A DNA stretch of 64,000 nucleotides from Microglena sp. YARC (GCA_022414725.1 CM039462.1:175487236-175551235); one strand, 5' to 3'. Shown: positions 51,535-62,960, counted from the first letter of the stretch. Notes: generated from the letters alone by a model not told the origin. Numbers and translations are program-made.

Positions 51535-51665
51535 AAGGTTTTTGGACGAAACATTAATAATCGTTTGGGTCCGATTCCTGGGTCTGCACTATGGAAACCT
51601 GAAAACATTAATGATCGTTTTGAACGATTCTGCACGATTACAGTTTTGCTGGAAGAAAAACGATA
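51535..51665. repeat. AACATTAA / ATCGT repeat, copy 2
   Basis: It has 'cgaaacattaataatcgttt', 'gaaaacattaatgatcgttt' and 'tgcacgattacag'. Related to 48775-48975 and 52445-52650. Confidence 0.6.
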
Positions 51666-52440
51666 GACACTAGGGCAGCGCCCCCGTCGTACCGACGGCA
51701 GCAGCCCCCCCCCCCTCCCCCCCGAGAGCAGCTTGATTTGTGCAAAGCGGACATAGCGATGCAGGAATCAATGCGATGCCTTTCAGGTTTGCCTGGCGAG
51801 GGGACCCTTCCCACCCCACCGACTCATTAACCCAATACTCGCTCGGTTCCTACAAAGCAGACAGATTGCTGCAGGAATAAATGCGATGCCCATTAGCTAT
51901 CAGCTATGCCCCCGCTGGAATTAAAGGGTAAGGGGAAAAAGCAGGGGTAAGCTGTCAGTCAGAGCTCCGGGGGAAATCTGCATACAACGCGGAATTTGTA
52001 GGCATTGATGCCGAAAGCGAGTAGAAGGGCACGCATTTCCGCCCAGTGCAAAGCAATGCTACAAACGCGCTCATTCAGAGCTTTGTTCCTGTTGCGAGTG
52101 AAAAAGGGCGTCAAGCATTCAATTCAACAACACCAGTTGTAATCGTTGTGGACGAATAGTTTCAGAGTGAGCGCTTATAAGCGACTGAGGTTTGGTCAAT
52201 ACTAGCATTTAACATGTGCATGTCGCTGATTCGAAGCTCCCAGAGCTGGTCCATGCGACCATGCTTGTGTTTCACGAAGCCGTTTGACGAGGTTATTTCT
52301 TGGGGTGGCTTCAACTTCCCCTTGCCCCTTTCGCCTCCCCCAGGATGACCTGGCTGGAATCTGTCCAGCGTGTCAACCAGTGTTCTAGTCAAGGCATGCT
52401 CACATGGGGGATTTGGGGTGCGCGATGCCTAAGCCAATAG
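51666..52440. other. No gene recognised
   Basis: 'cgtcgtaccgacgg' at 51686 echoes the hairpin of the composite repeat. A C-rich run is at 51706-51722. 'gcaggaat.aatgcgatgcc' is directly repeated at 51760 and 51870. A 76-codon minus-strand open frame (52162-52392) is unsupported. Confidence 0.4.
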
Positions 52441-52444
52441 TATG

Positions 52445-52650
52445 GCGATGCTAAACATTAATAATCGTTCTGCACGATGCTGCAGCCAGCGTTTGGGTCG
52501 AACGGAAACATTAATAATCGTGCATGAACGATGCCCAGGCCAAAGTTTCGCGAGCTCGAAAACATTACCCGGACCTGAGAAAACGATGGACCATTTCGCG
52601 AGAAACATTAATAATCGTGCCTGCACGATTAATCGTGCTTAGGAAAAACG
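52445..52650. repeat. AACATTAA / ATCGT repeat, copy 3
   Basis: Four 'aaacattaataatcgt' boxes or near copies, with 'gcacgatgctgcagccagcg', 'gacctgagaaaacgatggac' and the palindrome 'aatcgtgcctgcacgatt' at the right end. Confidence 0.65.
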
Positions 52651-53189
52651 CTGCGTCGGTTACTGAGTTGGCATAATGCATACCGGTACCTTGTCCCTCT
52701 AGGTCCCGAGTTGACTGCCGGCACCGCCTGCACCGAGTTGACTGCCGCCGCCGCCTGCTAGCTGTGGCCTACACGTGTCTGCAGGATCTTGCAGCACATT
52801 CCCTTCTTCGATATAAGCGCACTCGATGCGTTCTTTATCATCTTCTATTCAGTCCTCTATAGTGTAACAACTCTAGAATTGAAAGGTTAACGGCCCTGAC
52901 CGCTGCCCGAAGACGACGCCACTGCGCCTGCATCAAGGTGATAGTTTATCCTCTGACTTGCTCGAAGGCTTGAGTACGATTACCTACGTTCTACCGTGAG
53001 GAATCTACTCCTGCGCTGCCTCGCCTACTGCTCAAACAACATACTTGTCTATGCCGCGCGTTTCAGACGCCCCGTAGACGTAGTCTTCAAGTCACCTTAG
53101 ATCCCTGACGTGAAATCAACAGTAACCCTAGTTACCACTCCCCACACCCACGCTACTTACCAGCACCATTTCAACACAACAGGATCCCT

Positions 53190-54060
53190 TTGGATCCCCC
53201 TTCGGTGTCAACACCCCCTCCATCCCCTCTACCTCTGAAACACACACCCAAGTTCTTAATACACATCTTACTTCACGTCGGCGGACAAGACCCCAAGACC
53301 CCAGCGCCGCGACAGACTATCAACATGCAGACAACGACAAAGCCCCCGCCGGCCCTCATCTTCGATAGAGGCCTAGGAATTCCCTGGCACAAGTTCGGCC
53401 CACACCTCCTTCGCCATCTCAGACGCCGCCCTGCCAGCCCCCCCCCCCAAGGAGAACCTGCTACAAGTGATGAATACTCTACGGAGGAGAACACTAACCC
53501 GAATGCAGACAATGCTAATGTTAATGTTGCGAATCGTGCTGTTCCCACACGGATTACCGTCGTCAAGAACGCCGTAGCTTTCTCTGAGATCCCGAGACAC
53601 TGCTCAGAACCTATCCAACAAGCCATCATTGCCAACACTGATGTTGCTGCCAAAGCTTTCAGGTTCCTGCGAGTCACTTATGGAGAGATAGAGACACTCA
53701 GACCTGGAGACAAGCTCTGTGAGATCCCTGTACAACCTTAGTATGACCACCTCTGAGCCCCTGCAGGTCTATCTATCCGGAAGCTATGAGCTTTACTCCC
53801 TACTTCCCCAGGTCAATGGAGTCTGCAACACTACCATTCCTTCCTTAGCCTCGTTGTGCAGGGACTGTCAACTCGCCCAGAATACAGTGGATTCAGATCG
53901 TCATTCCACATCTCAATCTGTCCTGATTTTGCATCCTTCCAGACACAAATCACCAGGTACAAGGTCTCTAACCAGATATCTGACCAGATCTCTGACCCTG
54001 TCACCTCCCTGAAGAGACTGCGCTGCACGCGGCAGCTGCTGCTTACAAAGGTTACATAGG
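53190..54060 (+). pseudogene. Broken gag-like region upstream of the copia fragment
   Basis: An open frame at 53190-53741 (183 codons, Pro-rich start, then 'NAVAFSEIPRHCSEPIQ') is followed by pieces in other frames, such as 53856-54059 and one leading into 54107 through 'EETALHAAAAAYKGYIGGRA'. A TGA lies upstream in that last frame near 54000. The layout fits a Ty1/copia gag with frameshifts, but introns cannot be ruled out. Confidence 0.4.
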
Positions 54061-54106
54061 AGGCAGAGCTCCCTCCAACCCAAGGAAGGATCGTATCCCA
54101 TGCAGC

Positions 54107-55036
54107 ATGATGACCTGCTGGAACTGTGGAGGATTTGGTCATAACTCCCTGGAGTGCCCAAGTGCTGACACTGAACTGTCACACAGACCTGCCTCCATGA
54201 TTGCTGACCGAGGTTCTCCATCACCCCCTACCCAACGAGAGGCAGCCAAGAGGTCCTCCAGCAAATTCAAATCCCCTAGGAGGGACCTCAGAAGCTCCAG
54301 AAAGGACCCCACAAGGTCCAGCCGACATGACAAGGGCAGACATGCACATGTAGCTGATGATGAATGCTCCACTTCCCAGTCTACCACAGACAATGAGGAG
54401 GAACACAACTTCATGGCACTGGCAATGATTGATGGCTCCCAGCCACTGCAGTATGCTGATTCACCAAGAGGCAAGTCCAAATCCCTTCCTCCCTGCCTTA
54501 AAGAACTGGATGACAATGCCTTCCATGATGATATGCCAGAACTAGCCTCCAGTGTCAGTGATGATGATGATGATGATGATGATGATGGCAGTGACAATGA
54601 GGGACATGCTGATGATGACACTAATGATGACAGTCGGGCTGACAGTGAATCCTACCAGAAAGCCCTCCAGACTGAGTGGCTCTTAGACTCTGCAGCCCAC
54701 TCACACTGCACAAGTAACCCCTCTAATTTGCATGACATTCAGGATCTCCCCCAGCCTGTTAGCCTGAAATTGGCTGACCTTGGAGCACCACCCCTCCTCT
54801 CCTACCAGAAAGGGAAAGCTCACATCAGAGGCCATGGAGGATCCCTGATCATCCTCAATGATGTTCTCCTTGCCCCACCCAAGACGACAGCCAACATCAT
54901 CAACACAGATGCAGCACATTGGCTCTCCCCAAATCTCCAAGTCAACATGTCCAGAGCTGCTGCCACCCTTTCCATACCCACACCTGTGGGGACCAAGAAG
55001 CTCCTCACCTGCACCAAGAGGCATGCACTATGGAAA
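54107..55036 (+). mobile_element. Ty1/copia-like gag-protease fragment
   Basis: The frame begins 'MMTCWNCGGFGHNSLEC', a CX2CX4HX4C zinc knuckle. A Ser/Arg/Asp-rich linker follows, with an Asp run at about 54556-54590. Then comes 'EWLLDSAAHSHCT', which aligns with the copia protease motif 'WLLDSGASxHxT', but with Ala where the catalytic DSG/DTG has Gly. The part after it ('ILNDVLLAPPKTTANI') is like the gag-pre-integrase stretch. The frame breaks off at about 55036 ('HALWKQ'), where a pre-integrase 'LWHxRLGH' would be expected. No integrase or reverse transcriptase follows, and I found no LTRs. It is a dead fragment. Confidence 0.7.
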
Positions 55037-55260
55037 CAGGTTTGGACGTTATACGACGTTAAACGACGTTATATGACATTAAAGCGAGTTAAAACAAGTT
55101 AAGCAGGTTAAAACAAGTTAGCTTAAGTTATCTAACGTTATTCTTCCTGCACGACACCTCAAAAGGGTCAAACCCCTCGACCCCACCCCTCGATAAGCGT
55201 TAACACAAGTTAACACAAGTCAACACAAGTTAAAACAAGTTATCTTACTTTATGTTGTGT
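55037..55260. repeat. Short iterated 'acgttatacgacgtta' and 'aagttaaaacaagtt' repeats
   Basis: 'gacgttatacgacgttaaac' grades into 'aaaacaagttaagcaggtta' and, after a gap, 'aacacaagttaacacaagt'. It starts exactly where the copia frame ends. Confidence 0.7.
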
Positions 55261-56095
55261 CTTGCAGTGTCTCGCAGATTGTCAGCCCACCTCTTCTAGT
55301 TCCTGATTTGAATTTGTTTGCTCTGCTCTTTCAATCGATTCCCCGTCTGACCAATCCACCTATGCTCTAGATTTGAATTAAATTGTTCCAAGCTGGATGC
55401 TCAGCAAGCCCACTTAATAAGCTCATGATTTGAATTTCGCGTGGTTTTACACCAAGCTTGCTTGGGCAGACTACTTTGTGAACGTGCAAGAAGATGTAAC
55501 CACACTACGTACGATTTGCCAACTATATTGAGTCACCTCATTATTTAATTTTGGTACGCCCTTTTCCAGCTAAAAGCAACAGCTTCTTGGCAGCCGCCAT
55601 GTATATATGGCTGGCTATTCAGCCAGAGCCACTCTAGCAAAATTCGTCTAGGAGTTGATGACGTACTCCGCTGACTACCGTAGAACACTTCTGCCCATTT
55701 TCCAGCTAATAGCAACCGCTTCTTGACAGGTCCCATGTATATATGGCTGGGTATATGGCCTCTACTTCACTAGAACTCCTAAGACTCCTCCCTCCACCCC
55801 CCCTCTCCCAGTCTCCCTGTACAGCCCATGGTTGGCCCATAACCATGTTACAAGCCAAGCCATGAGCTGGATGGCGGCAAAACTACTTCAACATAGAGCC
55901 TTTGGGGGTCACTTTTGAGGGGCCAAAAAGCTGCTTGTTGCACCCGACTAGGAGCACTACTACTAGGAGCACCATGGAGCTACATAAGGACACTAGTTAT
56001 TTTCCTTCAGAACAAATCTGTTGGTACAACTCACTGGAAGACCTGGGCATGTCTTGAAACTGTCTACACCCATGTCCTTTCATCATGCACTCATG
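55261..56095. other. No gene recognised
   Basis: A direct duplication of about 70 bp ('ttccagctaaaagcaacagc', 'catgtatatatggctggcta') lies at 55565-55625 and 55699-55760. It resembles the ends of MITE family C. The rest looks unique. Confidence 0.45.
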
Positions 56096-56575
56096 AGTGT
56101 GGTGTAGCTGCGCCTAAACCACCCGATGTTCACCGATGTTTAACGATGTTCACCGATGTTCACCTGATGTTCACCAATGTTAACCGATGTTGCCCGTAGA
56201 CAGTGAGTCGCCTGAAGGCTGATACAATTCATACACACATATCTGAATCCAGTCGCTACAATCGCTCTAGAAGGTCGGCCAACCTATTCAATTGCATTCT
56301 GTGCTCAGGAGTGTGGTGTAGCTGTTTGTATACCACCCATGTTCACTCTGCCCGTAGGAAGGAGGGGGTTGAGCCACCTGAAGGCTGATAAGATACATAC
56401 ACATACACACATATCTGAATCCAGTCGCTACAATCACTCTAGAAGGTCGGCCAATCTATTCAATTGCATTCTGTACTCAGGAGTGTGGTGTAGCTGTTTT
56501 ATACCACCCATCTTCACTCTGCCCGTAGCAAGGAGGGGGTTGAGCCACCTGAAGGCTGATAAGATACATTAACAC
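56096..56575 (+). repeat. Tandem repeat of about 175 bp, 2.3 copies, with GATGTTCACC units
   Basis: 'cctgaaggctgata', 'atctgaatccagtcgctaca', 'gaaggtcggccaa' and 'gtgtggtgtagctgtt' occur in order at 56205-56330 and 56375-56515, with a start of a third at 56545. Short 'cgatgttcac' units lie at 56125-56190. Confidence 0.85.
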
Positions 56576-56587
56576 CCACATAATCCC

Positions 56588-56775
56588 GTTTCGACGAATG
56601 GCTCAATGGTAGAGCTCGAAAAAACAAGGTGCGGGGTCCAAATCCCTACTGTTGCGCTTTTGTGTTTGCTGTCGCTGTCAACCGCCATGGCTGCTTTGTC
56701 CAGGTAAAGTAGCAGTCTGTTCTCTACCGCTGTAAGACGGGGCTCCCTTAATACCACGCCCCACCAGGCGTTTTT
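56588..56775 (+). mobile_element. tRNA-derived SINE, copy 1
   Basis: A tRNA-like head with an A-box (tggctcaatggtagagc) and a weak B-box (ggggtccaaatccc) is followed by a body with 'accgccatggctgctttgtc', 'caggtaaagtagcagtctgt' and the end 'ccacgccccaccaggcgttt'. It matches the minus-strand copies at 58574-58771 and 60015-60225. Confidence 0.75.
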
Positions 56776-56803
56776 CAATATGTTTCATTACATTCACATA
56801 CAC

Positions 56804-57002
56804 CACTGTTTCTCTTTTGGGCTACGAGTAGCAGCTTCTTGGCAGCTCCCTTTACCTGTCCTTAGGTGAAACCTGAAGCTAGCTAGTGCGCCTGAAAGGC
56901 CACATGACGAGCATTCCAATACAGCTGAAAGCTCTGGGTTTGACCCAGTGGCTAGCTGTTGGAGCTGGAAGGAAGCTGCCATGTGTAGCCCTCAAAAGCA
57001 GT
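56804..57002. mobile_element. hAT-like MITE, family C, with 8-bp target duplication
   Basis: Ends CACTGTTTCTCTTTTGGGCT and, inverted, CACTGCTTTTGAGGGCTACA. ACATACAC flanks it at 56796-56803 and 57003-57010. The body is about 80% like 30473-30674 by eye. Confidence 0.8.
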
Positions 57003-57010
57003 GACATACA

Positions 57011-58573
57011 CACATATCTGAAGACATCGATCTAAGGATTTGTTGGAATAGTAGTACCATACCAGCTTTGACTTAGAGCTCGGGTTTTTTAACCCTTGTC
57101 AGGTTCTCCAAGCCCTGTTGCAACTTGCCAGGCGAAATAATTTCCCTTTCCATGGGTGGCCCCGAAAGAAGGCTCCGCGGCCTTGATGTCGCTCAAGTGT
57201 CGTTTGCTCTGGTCCCAACCCACTCGGAAGGGAAATTTCCTTTAACTCCAAGCCCCGTTGCAAGGCGTAATAATGTCCATCTTCATCTCTATGGCCAGTC
57301 CCTACACTTGCTCAAGAGGGTTGCCCAATCTTTTCACCTATTGACTTGGACAAGTCTTTAAACTGTCTAATCTGCTTAATGTGCTCCCTGGTTTCTGTGT
57401 GTATCACGCAGGGAGCCTTGGAATTGGCAGACGGTAAGCAGCCCAGAGTTTGCTCAATAACCATGTGACAATTCCTTTATTTGTTCACATTCTGTCTGCA
57501 TGAGTATGGCACAGAAGTGTTTATAATATTGAGGATGGGAAAGCCTATTTAGCCTTTTTGGCTACACCTACACCAGTTAGACTGTACAAACACACACGCA
57601 TACTACTCATGTTTTCCAGGTGCCTTCTTGACTGCCAAGCCTGAATGAGTCATCTTGCTTGCCTATCTTGACTGCAAAGCCTAAATGACTTATTGCAAAG
57701 AGTTATAGTGATTGTTTGAAGAGATTGGATCAACTGTATTTTGATAATAATGTTTTGATTTTAATTGATTATGCTACTGCCGAAGATGGCGAGTAGCTTT
57801 GAAGGTCGGAGCCATGTATCCAAGTTGGTCGGCCCTTGACGGCAGGCTTTTCTTTTCGTTTTTGAGCCCCCCCTTTTCAAAGCTATTTTGATTCCGAAGC
57901 CATTTGGTTCGTCTCCATTTCTAGCTATTTATAGCTATTTTCGTTTTTTTTCGAAATCAATGGGTTTATCGCTAATAGCGATATATTGCTAACAAGAAAA
58001 ACCATGCTTGACGGCAGACCTATGCAGTGACACCAAACGAAAAAGGCCTGAAAATTGGTTGCCGGAAATTGGTTGGTGGTTAGAATGCCTATAAGAAAAG
58101 CTGCGCTTCGGACAAGAAATGGCCGAAAAGTGCTTTTGACAGGAAATGGCCGGAAATGGCCGGAAAAGTGCACTAGAGGGATTCCTGTAAATGTGGGTGG
58201 TATGACTAAATTATGGATGGAAATCATGTTTTGCCTATAAAACCAAGAAACCATTTTCCTTATGAAACAAAAAAACCATAATGTGCCATCGCTGTACCGC
58301 ATAGCTGCACACTCTTCGCCGTCGCTGCCAAAGCTTGCGTTATCGCACCACCTTTGTCGTCTTCTTGGCTGTCACCAACTGCATATAATATGGCACTTTC
58401 CTCCTTCCTTTTCCTCGATCAGAAGCCGAATACCGACTGACAAAATGTGGCAGCCTCACATTCAAGGCCATTCGACACAGTCGCCCTTGCCCTTCCCATC
58501 GTCATTGATATTGATCAAATTGTCAAATGGAACTGATCTGTACTGCGGTTGCCCCTGCCCGCTGCCTTCTTAG
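57011..58573. other. No gene recognised; repeat fragments
   Basis: 'caagccc.gttgca..ggcg.aataat' fragments at 57105-57145 and 57245-57275 resemble the SINE 3' end. A 'ggctgctcaccgtct' relative lies at 57410-57470 (minus) and a 'ggactgta' end at 57535-57595. 'ggccgaaaagtg' and 'ggccggaaatggccggaaaa' short repeats lie at 58120-58170. The open frames are short and unsupported. Confidence 0.4.
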
Positions 58574-58771
58574 TAATGATAACGCCTGGTGGGGCGTGGT
58601 ATTAAGGGAGCCCTGTCTTACGGCAGTAGGTAACAGGCTGCTACTTTACCTGGACAAAGCTACCATGGCGGTTGACAGTGACCGCGAACACTAAAGCGCA
58701 CCCGTGGGGATTCGAACCCGGAACCTTCTTCGTTCAAGGAGCTCTACCATTGAGCCTTTCGTCGAAACGGG
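58574..58771 (-). mobile_element. tRNA-derived SINE, copy 2
   Basis: On the minus strand it has a strong A-box (aggctcaatggtagagc) and a perfect B-box (gggttcgaatcc), the same body as copy 1, and an end 'ggcgttatcatta'. Flanks CTGCCTTCTTAG and CTGCCCTTCTAG look like an imperfect target duplication. Confidence 0.8.
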
Positions 58772-59160
58772 TTCTGCCCTTCTAGAAACTTGCCAACGGA
58801 ATAATCCACCCTACATTCAATGCCAATCAATCTTCAGCACTCTGCGCGACTTCTTGCAAAAACGAACCGCTCCCCACACTATCAACGCCCTCCCATCCGC
58901 TCGCACGTCTCCACTTCGACCTAATGTACTTTGGGCTGTTTACTGCAGGTGCCCTCCCCGGGTGCCCTCCCAGGGCACCCGTCTATTCAAGTATATGTAT
59001 GTATAGAGTTGAGTAGTGACTATTACCCATTTATCCACCTTAGGGATCAGTCGCGGACACGTAGACAAACTCATCTCCAAGCTGCACAGAGAATCTATTG
59101 CCTCCTGTACCAGTATTCTTGCTACACGTGGCATGAAGGATTCCCTACCGCCTGGAAGGT
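58772..59160 (+). other. Possible decayed coding DNA, not identified
   Basis: Stretches such as 'YIQCQSIFSTLRDFLQKR' (58812-58865) and 'GHVDKLISKLHRESIASC' (59055-59108) look protein-like but lie in different frames without splice sites. I cannot name a family. Confidence 0.25.
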
Positions 59161-59164
59161 GAAA

Positions 59165-59560
59165 CTAACTATGTCTGCCATGGTGACTTTCCCCAGCTAC
59201 GGCGTACGGGAGGGTCCCCTTAACACCACGCCCCCCTGGAGAGAGTTGAGAACTTTCAAATGTGCTGTTACGCGGTCGTCTGAGTGGTCTCATGCGCAGT
59301 AGTGGTCTGCAAAAAACAAAAACGGTAGCCTTCCCCTGAGCCATCGAACGTGCTGTCGAGCGGATGGGTAAGATCAGGCGCAGTAGCGGGATGCAAAAAA
59401 CAAATCCCACAGTAGCCTTACTCAGCGCCATCGAACGTGCTGTTGCGCAGTACGCCAAGATCAGGCGCAGTAGCAGTCTGCGAAAACAAAAACCAAGGCA
59501 GCCTAACCCAGAGCCATCAAACGGGAAGGTTACCTTAACTTCAGGCCCCCTTGCAAGGTG
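59165..59560. repeat. SINE 3' domain and 'gatcaggcgcagtagc' repeat
   Basis: 59170-59235 is a SINE 3' domain fragment (plus). Then three diverged copies of about 75 bp follow, with 'catcgaacgtgctgt', 'gatcaggcgcagtagc' and 'tgcaaaaaacaaa', at 59265-59520. Confidence 0.65.
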
Positions 59561-59659
59561 TATTATGGTCATATGGAACTGATCGTGGAGAGGGTCTAGG
59601 TACACCCTCCGTGTTCAGTCTTTGCAAAGTCTTAGGCAAACTGTGGATAGTGTTTCTGT

Positions 59660-59945
59660 TGGACGGGGGGGGGGGGGGGGGGCACCCACCTGCCCCTGCC
59701 CCCAAGGTCCACCCTCCAACACCCTCACAAACTGGAAACACTCTGTGCATGTTCACACATACACACATACACTCGTACACATAGCAGCTTCCATCCAGCT
59801 CTAATAGCCTTTAGCCGATGGGTCAAGCTCACAAGCTTCAAGTTAATTGGAATAACTGTCGTGTCAGCTTTCAGATGCACAAGCTAGATTCAGGGGTGGC
59901 GCAAAGACAGGGAAAGGGAGCTGTCTAGAAGCTGCTTCATGTCAC
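59660..59945. other. G run and diverged MITE C-like sequence
   Basis: 18 G are at 59665-59682. 59785-59940 contains 'cagcttccatccagctctaa', 'gggtcaagctcacaagctt' and 'agggagctgtctagaagctg', an inverted and diverged relative of MITE family C. Confidence 0.45.
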
Positions 59946-60014
59946 CTGAAAAGGAATATCGACTGTGGGATTGTATCACGTGTGGTCTCTTATCTTGATG
60001 GCCTAACCTGAATG

Positions 60015-60225
60015 GAAAGTAATGATAACGCTTGGTGGGGCGTGGTGTAAAGGGAGCCCCGTCTTACGGCGGTAGGTAACGGGCTGCTAATTTACTTGGA
60101 CAAAGCTACCATGGCGGTTGACAGTGACAGCGAACACTAAAGCGCACCCGTGGGGATTCGAACTCAGCAACTTCTTCGTTCTTCCTAGAAGCTCAACCAT
60201 TGAGCCATTTGTCGGAACAGGGGTT
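60015..60225 (-). mobile_element. tRNA-derived SINE, copy 3, with perfect 13-bp target duplication
   Basis: CCTAACCTGAATG occurs at 60002-60014 and 60226-60238. On the minus strand the element has an A-box (tggctcaatggttgagc), a B-box (gagttcgaatcc), the common body and the tail 'ggcgttaTCATTACTTTC' in its mirrored sense. The intact duplication suggests a rather recent insertion. Confidence 0.85.
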
Positions 60226-60858
60226 CCTAACCTGAATGACTCATTGACATTCCTTTCCTTATCCTTTTTGTTTACTGATTCAAATGGCGAGAAGCCAAAT
60301 TTCTGGCTGAAGCTATGTAACCAAGCTCAAGTTCAAGTTCATGCCTTTCAGGAGGATGTCCTTTGTCATAAAAAGTACGACAGGGTCGGAGGGCGGGTAT
60401 TGGGAAGTGGTAGCCCAAGGGTATAAGCAGTCGATTTCCCCAGGTCCGGTGAAATTCTGGGGAGAGTTTTTCGCCCCCCCCCCCCCCCCCCCCCCCAGGC
60501 CCTTTTCAACTTGTTCCAGGTATTTTAAACTTTTTACTGAGTGATTCGTTTCACTTCAGACATCGTCAGATCAAAGCGTAACGGTGACGCGAGTCCAATG
60601 GCACTGTCGCAGTCATCAGGCATTCTTTATAGGGGGGGATCGCCATCATATGGGGTGAGGCTGAATGCGGGGTACTACTAGAGGGCTTCACAGCAACTGT
60701 CAGAAGGCAAGGTTGTCGACTTGCCATCCAAAGTTGCCGTCTCTAAAGATTTGCAATATACTCAGTGAAGTATCAATCAAGATGACATATATGTGATCTT
60801 GATTGATTTTCAGCACTCCAATGAGACCACCCAACTTGGCTGGCTGGCTATGGGAAGC

Positions 60859-61185
60859 TGAAATGTTATGTTTCCTCTGGTTCTACTCAATATTATGGGG
60901 TTTTACAGAGGTAATGTGAAAGAGGAGATCATTTGCTGTCAGATGAGCTAACTAACGTGTAATTTCATGGAGTTGGGTTCCCCACCCTCCATCAGAAACA
61001 CTTCAGCTTTTCCCCCTGTTAATTTGTAGGAAATGTTATGTTTCCTCTGGTTCTACTCAATATTATGGGTTTTACAGATGTAATGTGAAAGAGGAGATTA
61101 CTTGCTGTCAGATAAGCTAACTAACAGTTCATTTTATGGGCCCCCCCCCCCCCCCCCCCCTTTCAGAAATATTTCAAATTTTAGG
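60859..61185 (+). repeat. Tandem duplication of about 170 bp
   Basis: 'gaaatgttatgtttcctctg', 'gttctactcaatattatggg' and 'taatgtgaaagaggagat' occur in both halves (from 60859 and 61030). The second ends in a run of about 20 C at 61141-61160. Confidence 0.85.
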
Positions 61186-61700
61186 ACCTTATCAGTTTTT
61201 TTGCACCCTGAAGTGCCCTTAGTAGTTTAGGGACCTGTGTGTGGAGAGAGTCAGGGTACTCCCTCCGGGTACAATCTTCGTGAATTTGCACTCACACAAG
61301 CCCTAACAATAATATTTAACATGTGTGACGCAAAGCCAGCGACTCGGTGAGACGCTCAGGTGTGGCAGTTTCCCCGGAAATGGGCCTTCCGTCGCAACGC
61401 CAGTGAAGTGATTTGAGCCCACCGTTGCACTTTTGCTACTTGGGTTGGGCCTGGGCTAGCCCAGGCCCAGCCCTGGTTAGAACCCTGGTGAAAGTCACCA
61501 AGTCAGGACTCTGAAAGTGACCCATGCATCATGAAGTTGCTCACATATAAGCTTTAAGGGCTTACAAGCTGTCTATTTGTTCACGTTTACGATTTGTTTT
61601 TTACTGCTGAAGACGGCGAGCAGCTAAATTGCTGGCTGAAGCAGGCTGAAGCTATGTAACCAAGTTCAAGTCCAAGTTACAGGCTGTCTAAAGACGGCCT
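61186..61700. other. No gene recognised
   Basis: Mixed sequence with a 'ctgctgaagacggcgagcag' repeat at 61600-61670 that is shared with 60280-60340 and 50560-50590. Confidence 0.4.
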
Positions 61701-61719
61701 TGCGGCATTTGCCCCCAGG

Positions 61720-62120
61720 GGCAATTTCTATGGACTTGGCTTTTTTGGCACAGGGAGCCCCCAGAGTCACCCCATTGTGTGTTTGTTGTGTTGTTTGCCT
61801 GCCGTGTTGTCGGCATGTAAACCTGGCAAATTTTCTGCATCGCTTGCGACGTGCATAAAACTTATCTGTAGAAAGTTGCTTATTCAATGGTGATTTTTAC
61901 GGAAATTTGCTTTTTCTGTGGAAAGTTGCAATTTCGATGGTTATTTTAATGGAAACTTGCTTTTTCAATGGTGACTTCTAAAGAAATTTGCCTTTTCTGT
62001 GGAAAGATGCAATTTTGATGGCAATTTCTATGGAAACTTGCTTTTCAATAGCGATTTCTACGGAAATTAACCTTCTTTTATGGAAAGTTGCAATTTCAAT
62101 CGAAATTTCTATGCATATTT
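61720..62120. repeat. Degenerate repeat 'tctatggaaacttgcttttt' and hairpin-element relic
   Basis: 61725-61860 is a faint copy of the 190-bp hairpin element. 61880-62110 has about five units of 'tttctgtggaaagttgcaat' and 'ttcgatggtgatttctacgg' with a period of about 60 bp. Confidence 0.65.
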
Positions 62121-62224
62121 GCTGCAGCCAAAAGCCAAGGCACTCAATATCTCGCACACCTGCGTTTCAAGTCTTTGGAAAACTGTAGAATTCCATGTGC
62201 CCCCTTTTCCGTATTTGTAGAAAG

Positions 62225-62510
62225 TCATTTATGCATCTTTTGTTATTTTCTTTCCTTTATGGTGCATCAGATGTTTGTAAGCCCCCATTGAATTGTTACT
62301 TTCTTTTATCCATGTGCTTCATTGGTTCGTAAACCCCATTTTGAGTTTTTGCTTTCTTTCCTTTATGGTGCATCATGTGCTCGTAAACCCCCCATTGACT
62401 TGTTGCTTTCTTTTATCCATGAGCATCATGTGTTTGTAAGCCCCACATTGACTTGTTGCTTTCTTTCATCCTTCGTGCATCATGTGTTCGGAAGTCCCCT
62501 ATTGGCTACG
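62225..62510. repeat. Tandem repeat of about 67 bp, 4 copies
   Basis: Each unit has 'gcatcatgtgttcgtaagcc', 'ccccattgacttgttgcttt' and 'ctttcctttatggt' with single-base changes. Confidence 0.85.
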
Positions 62511-62689
62511 TTAAGCGGGTACATTTGAAGTCCAGTAGGGCAGAAGGAAAAATGTAATAATAATAGAAATCTTGATGTAGGCAGATTTCATACACTTTAT
62601 CTCGAGGACTCTGTGTCTTCCGACTTAGGACATATACCATATAGTCCTAAGACTTGATATTTGTCCCTTGGTCACTTCTTTTTGTGTTC

Positions 62690-62830
62690 AATGCGTCGTA
62701 AATTCAGTGACTCGGTGCGACCCTGTACCAAGTCCCAAGACTTGTTATTCGTCCTTTTTGTATGCCACGCGTCGCAAGGTCAGGGACTCGGTGCGATCTC
62801 AAAACGACGTGCTGCCCCCCGAACACAGCG
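62690..62830. repeat. GC-rich dispersed repeat, further copy
   Basis: Two adjacent versions of 'gtcgtaaattcagtgactcg' and 'gtcgcaaggtcagggactcg', then 'acgtgctgccccccgaaca'. Related to 11420 and 13685. Confidence 0.5.
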
Positions 62831-62859
62831 GAGCAGGGAGAGCTTTAATTTTGTTGAGA

Positions 62860-62960
62860 CCTTTAATTTTTGTAGGGTTCCATTTTGTAAGGTTTAATTT
62901 TGTTGGGTTCGATTTTGTAGGGTTCGATTTTGTAGGGTTGACTTTTGTAGGGTTTCATGT
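62860..62960. repeat. 17-bp repeat 'gggttcgattttgtagg'
   Basis: About five imperfect copies. It is read as 'KIEPYKIEPNK' on the minus strand, but this is a repeat, not a gene. Confidence 0.8.

Noticed and set aside
52162..52392. 76-codon minus-strand gene
   Set aside because: No recognised motif, no neighbours and no splice context.
52650..53190. LTR upstream of the copia fragment
   Set aside because: I looked for a matching repeat downstream and for a primer-binding site and saw neither.
56588..56660. Functional tRNA gene
   Set aside because: A- and B-box motifs are present, but the arms do not pair as a proper cloverleaf and the same head is repeated with a shared non-tRNA body, so it is a SINE.
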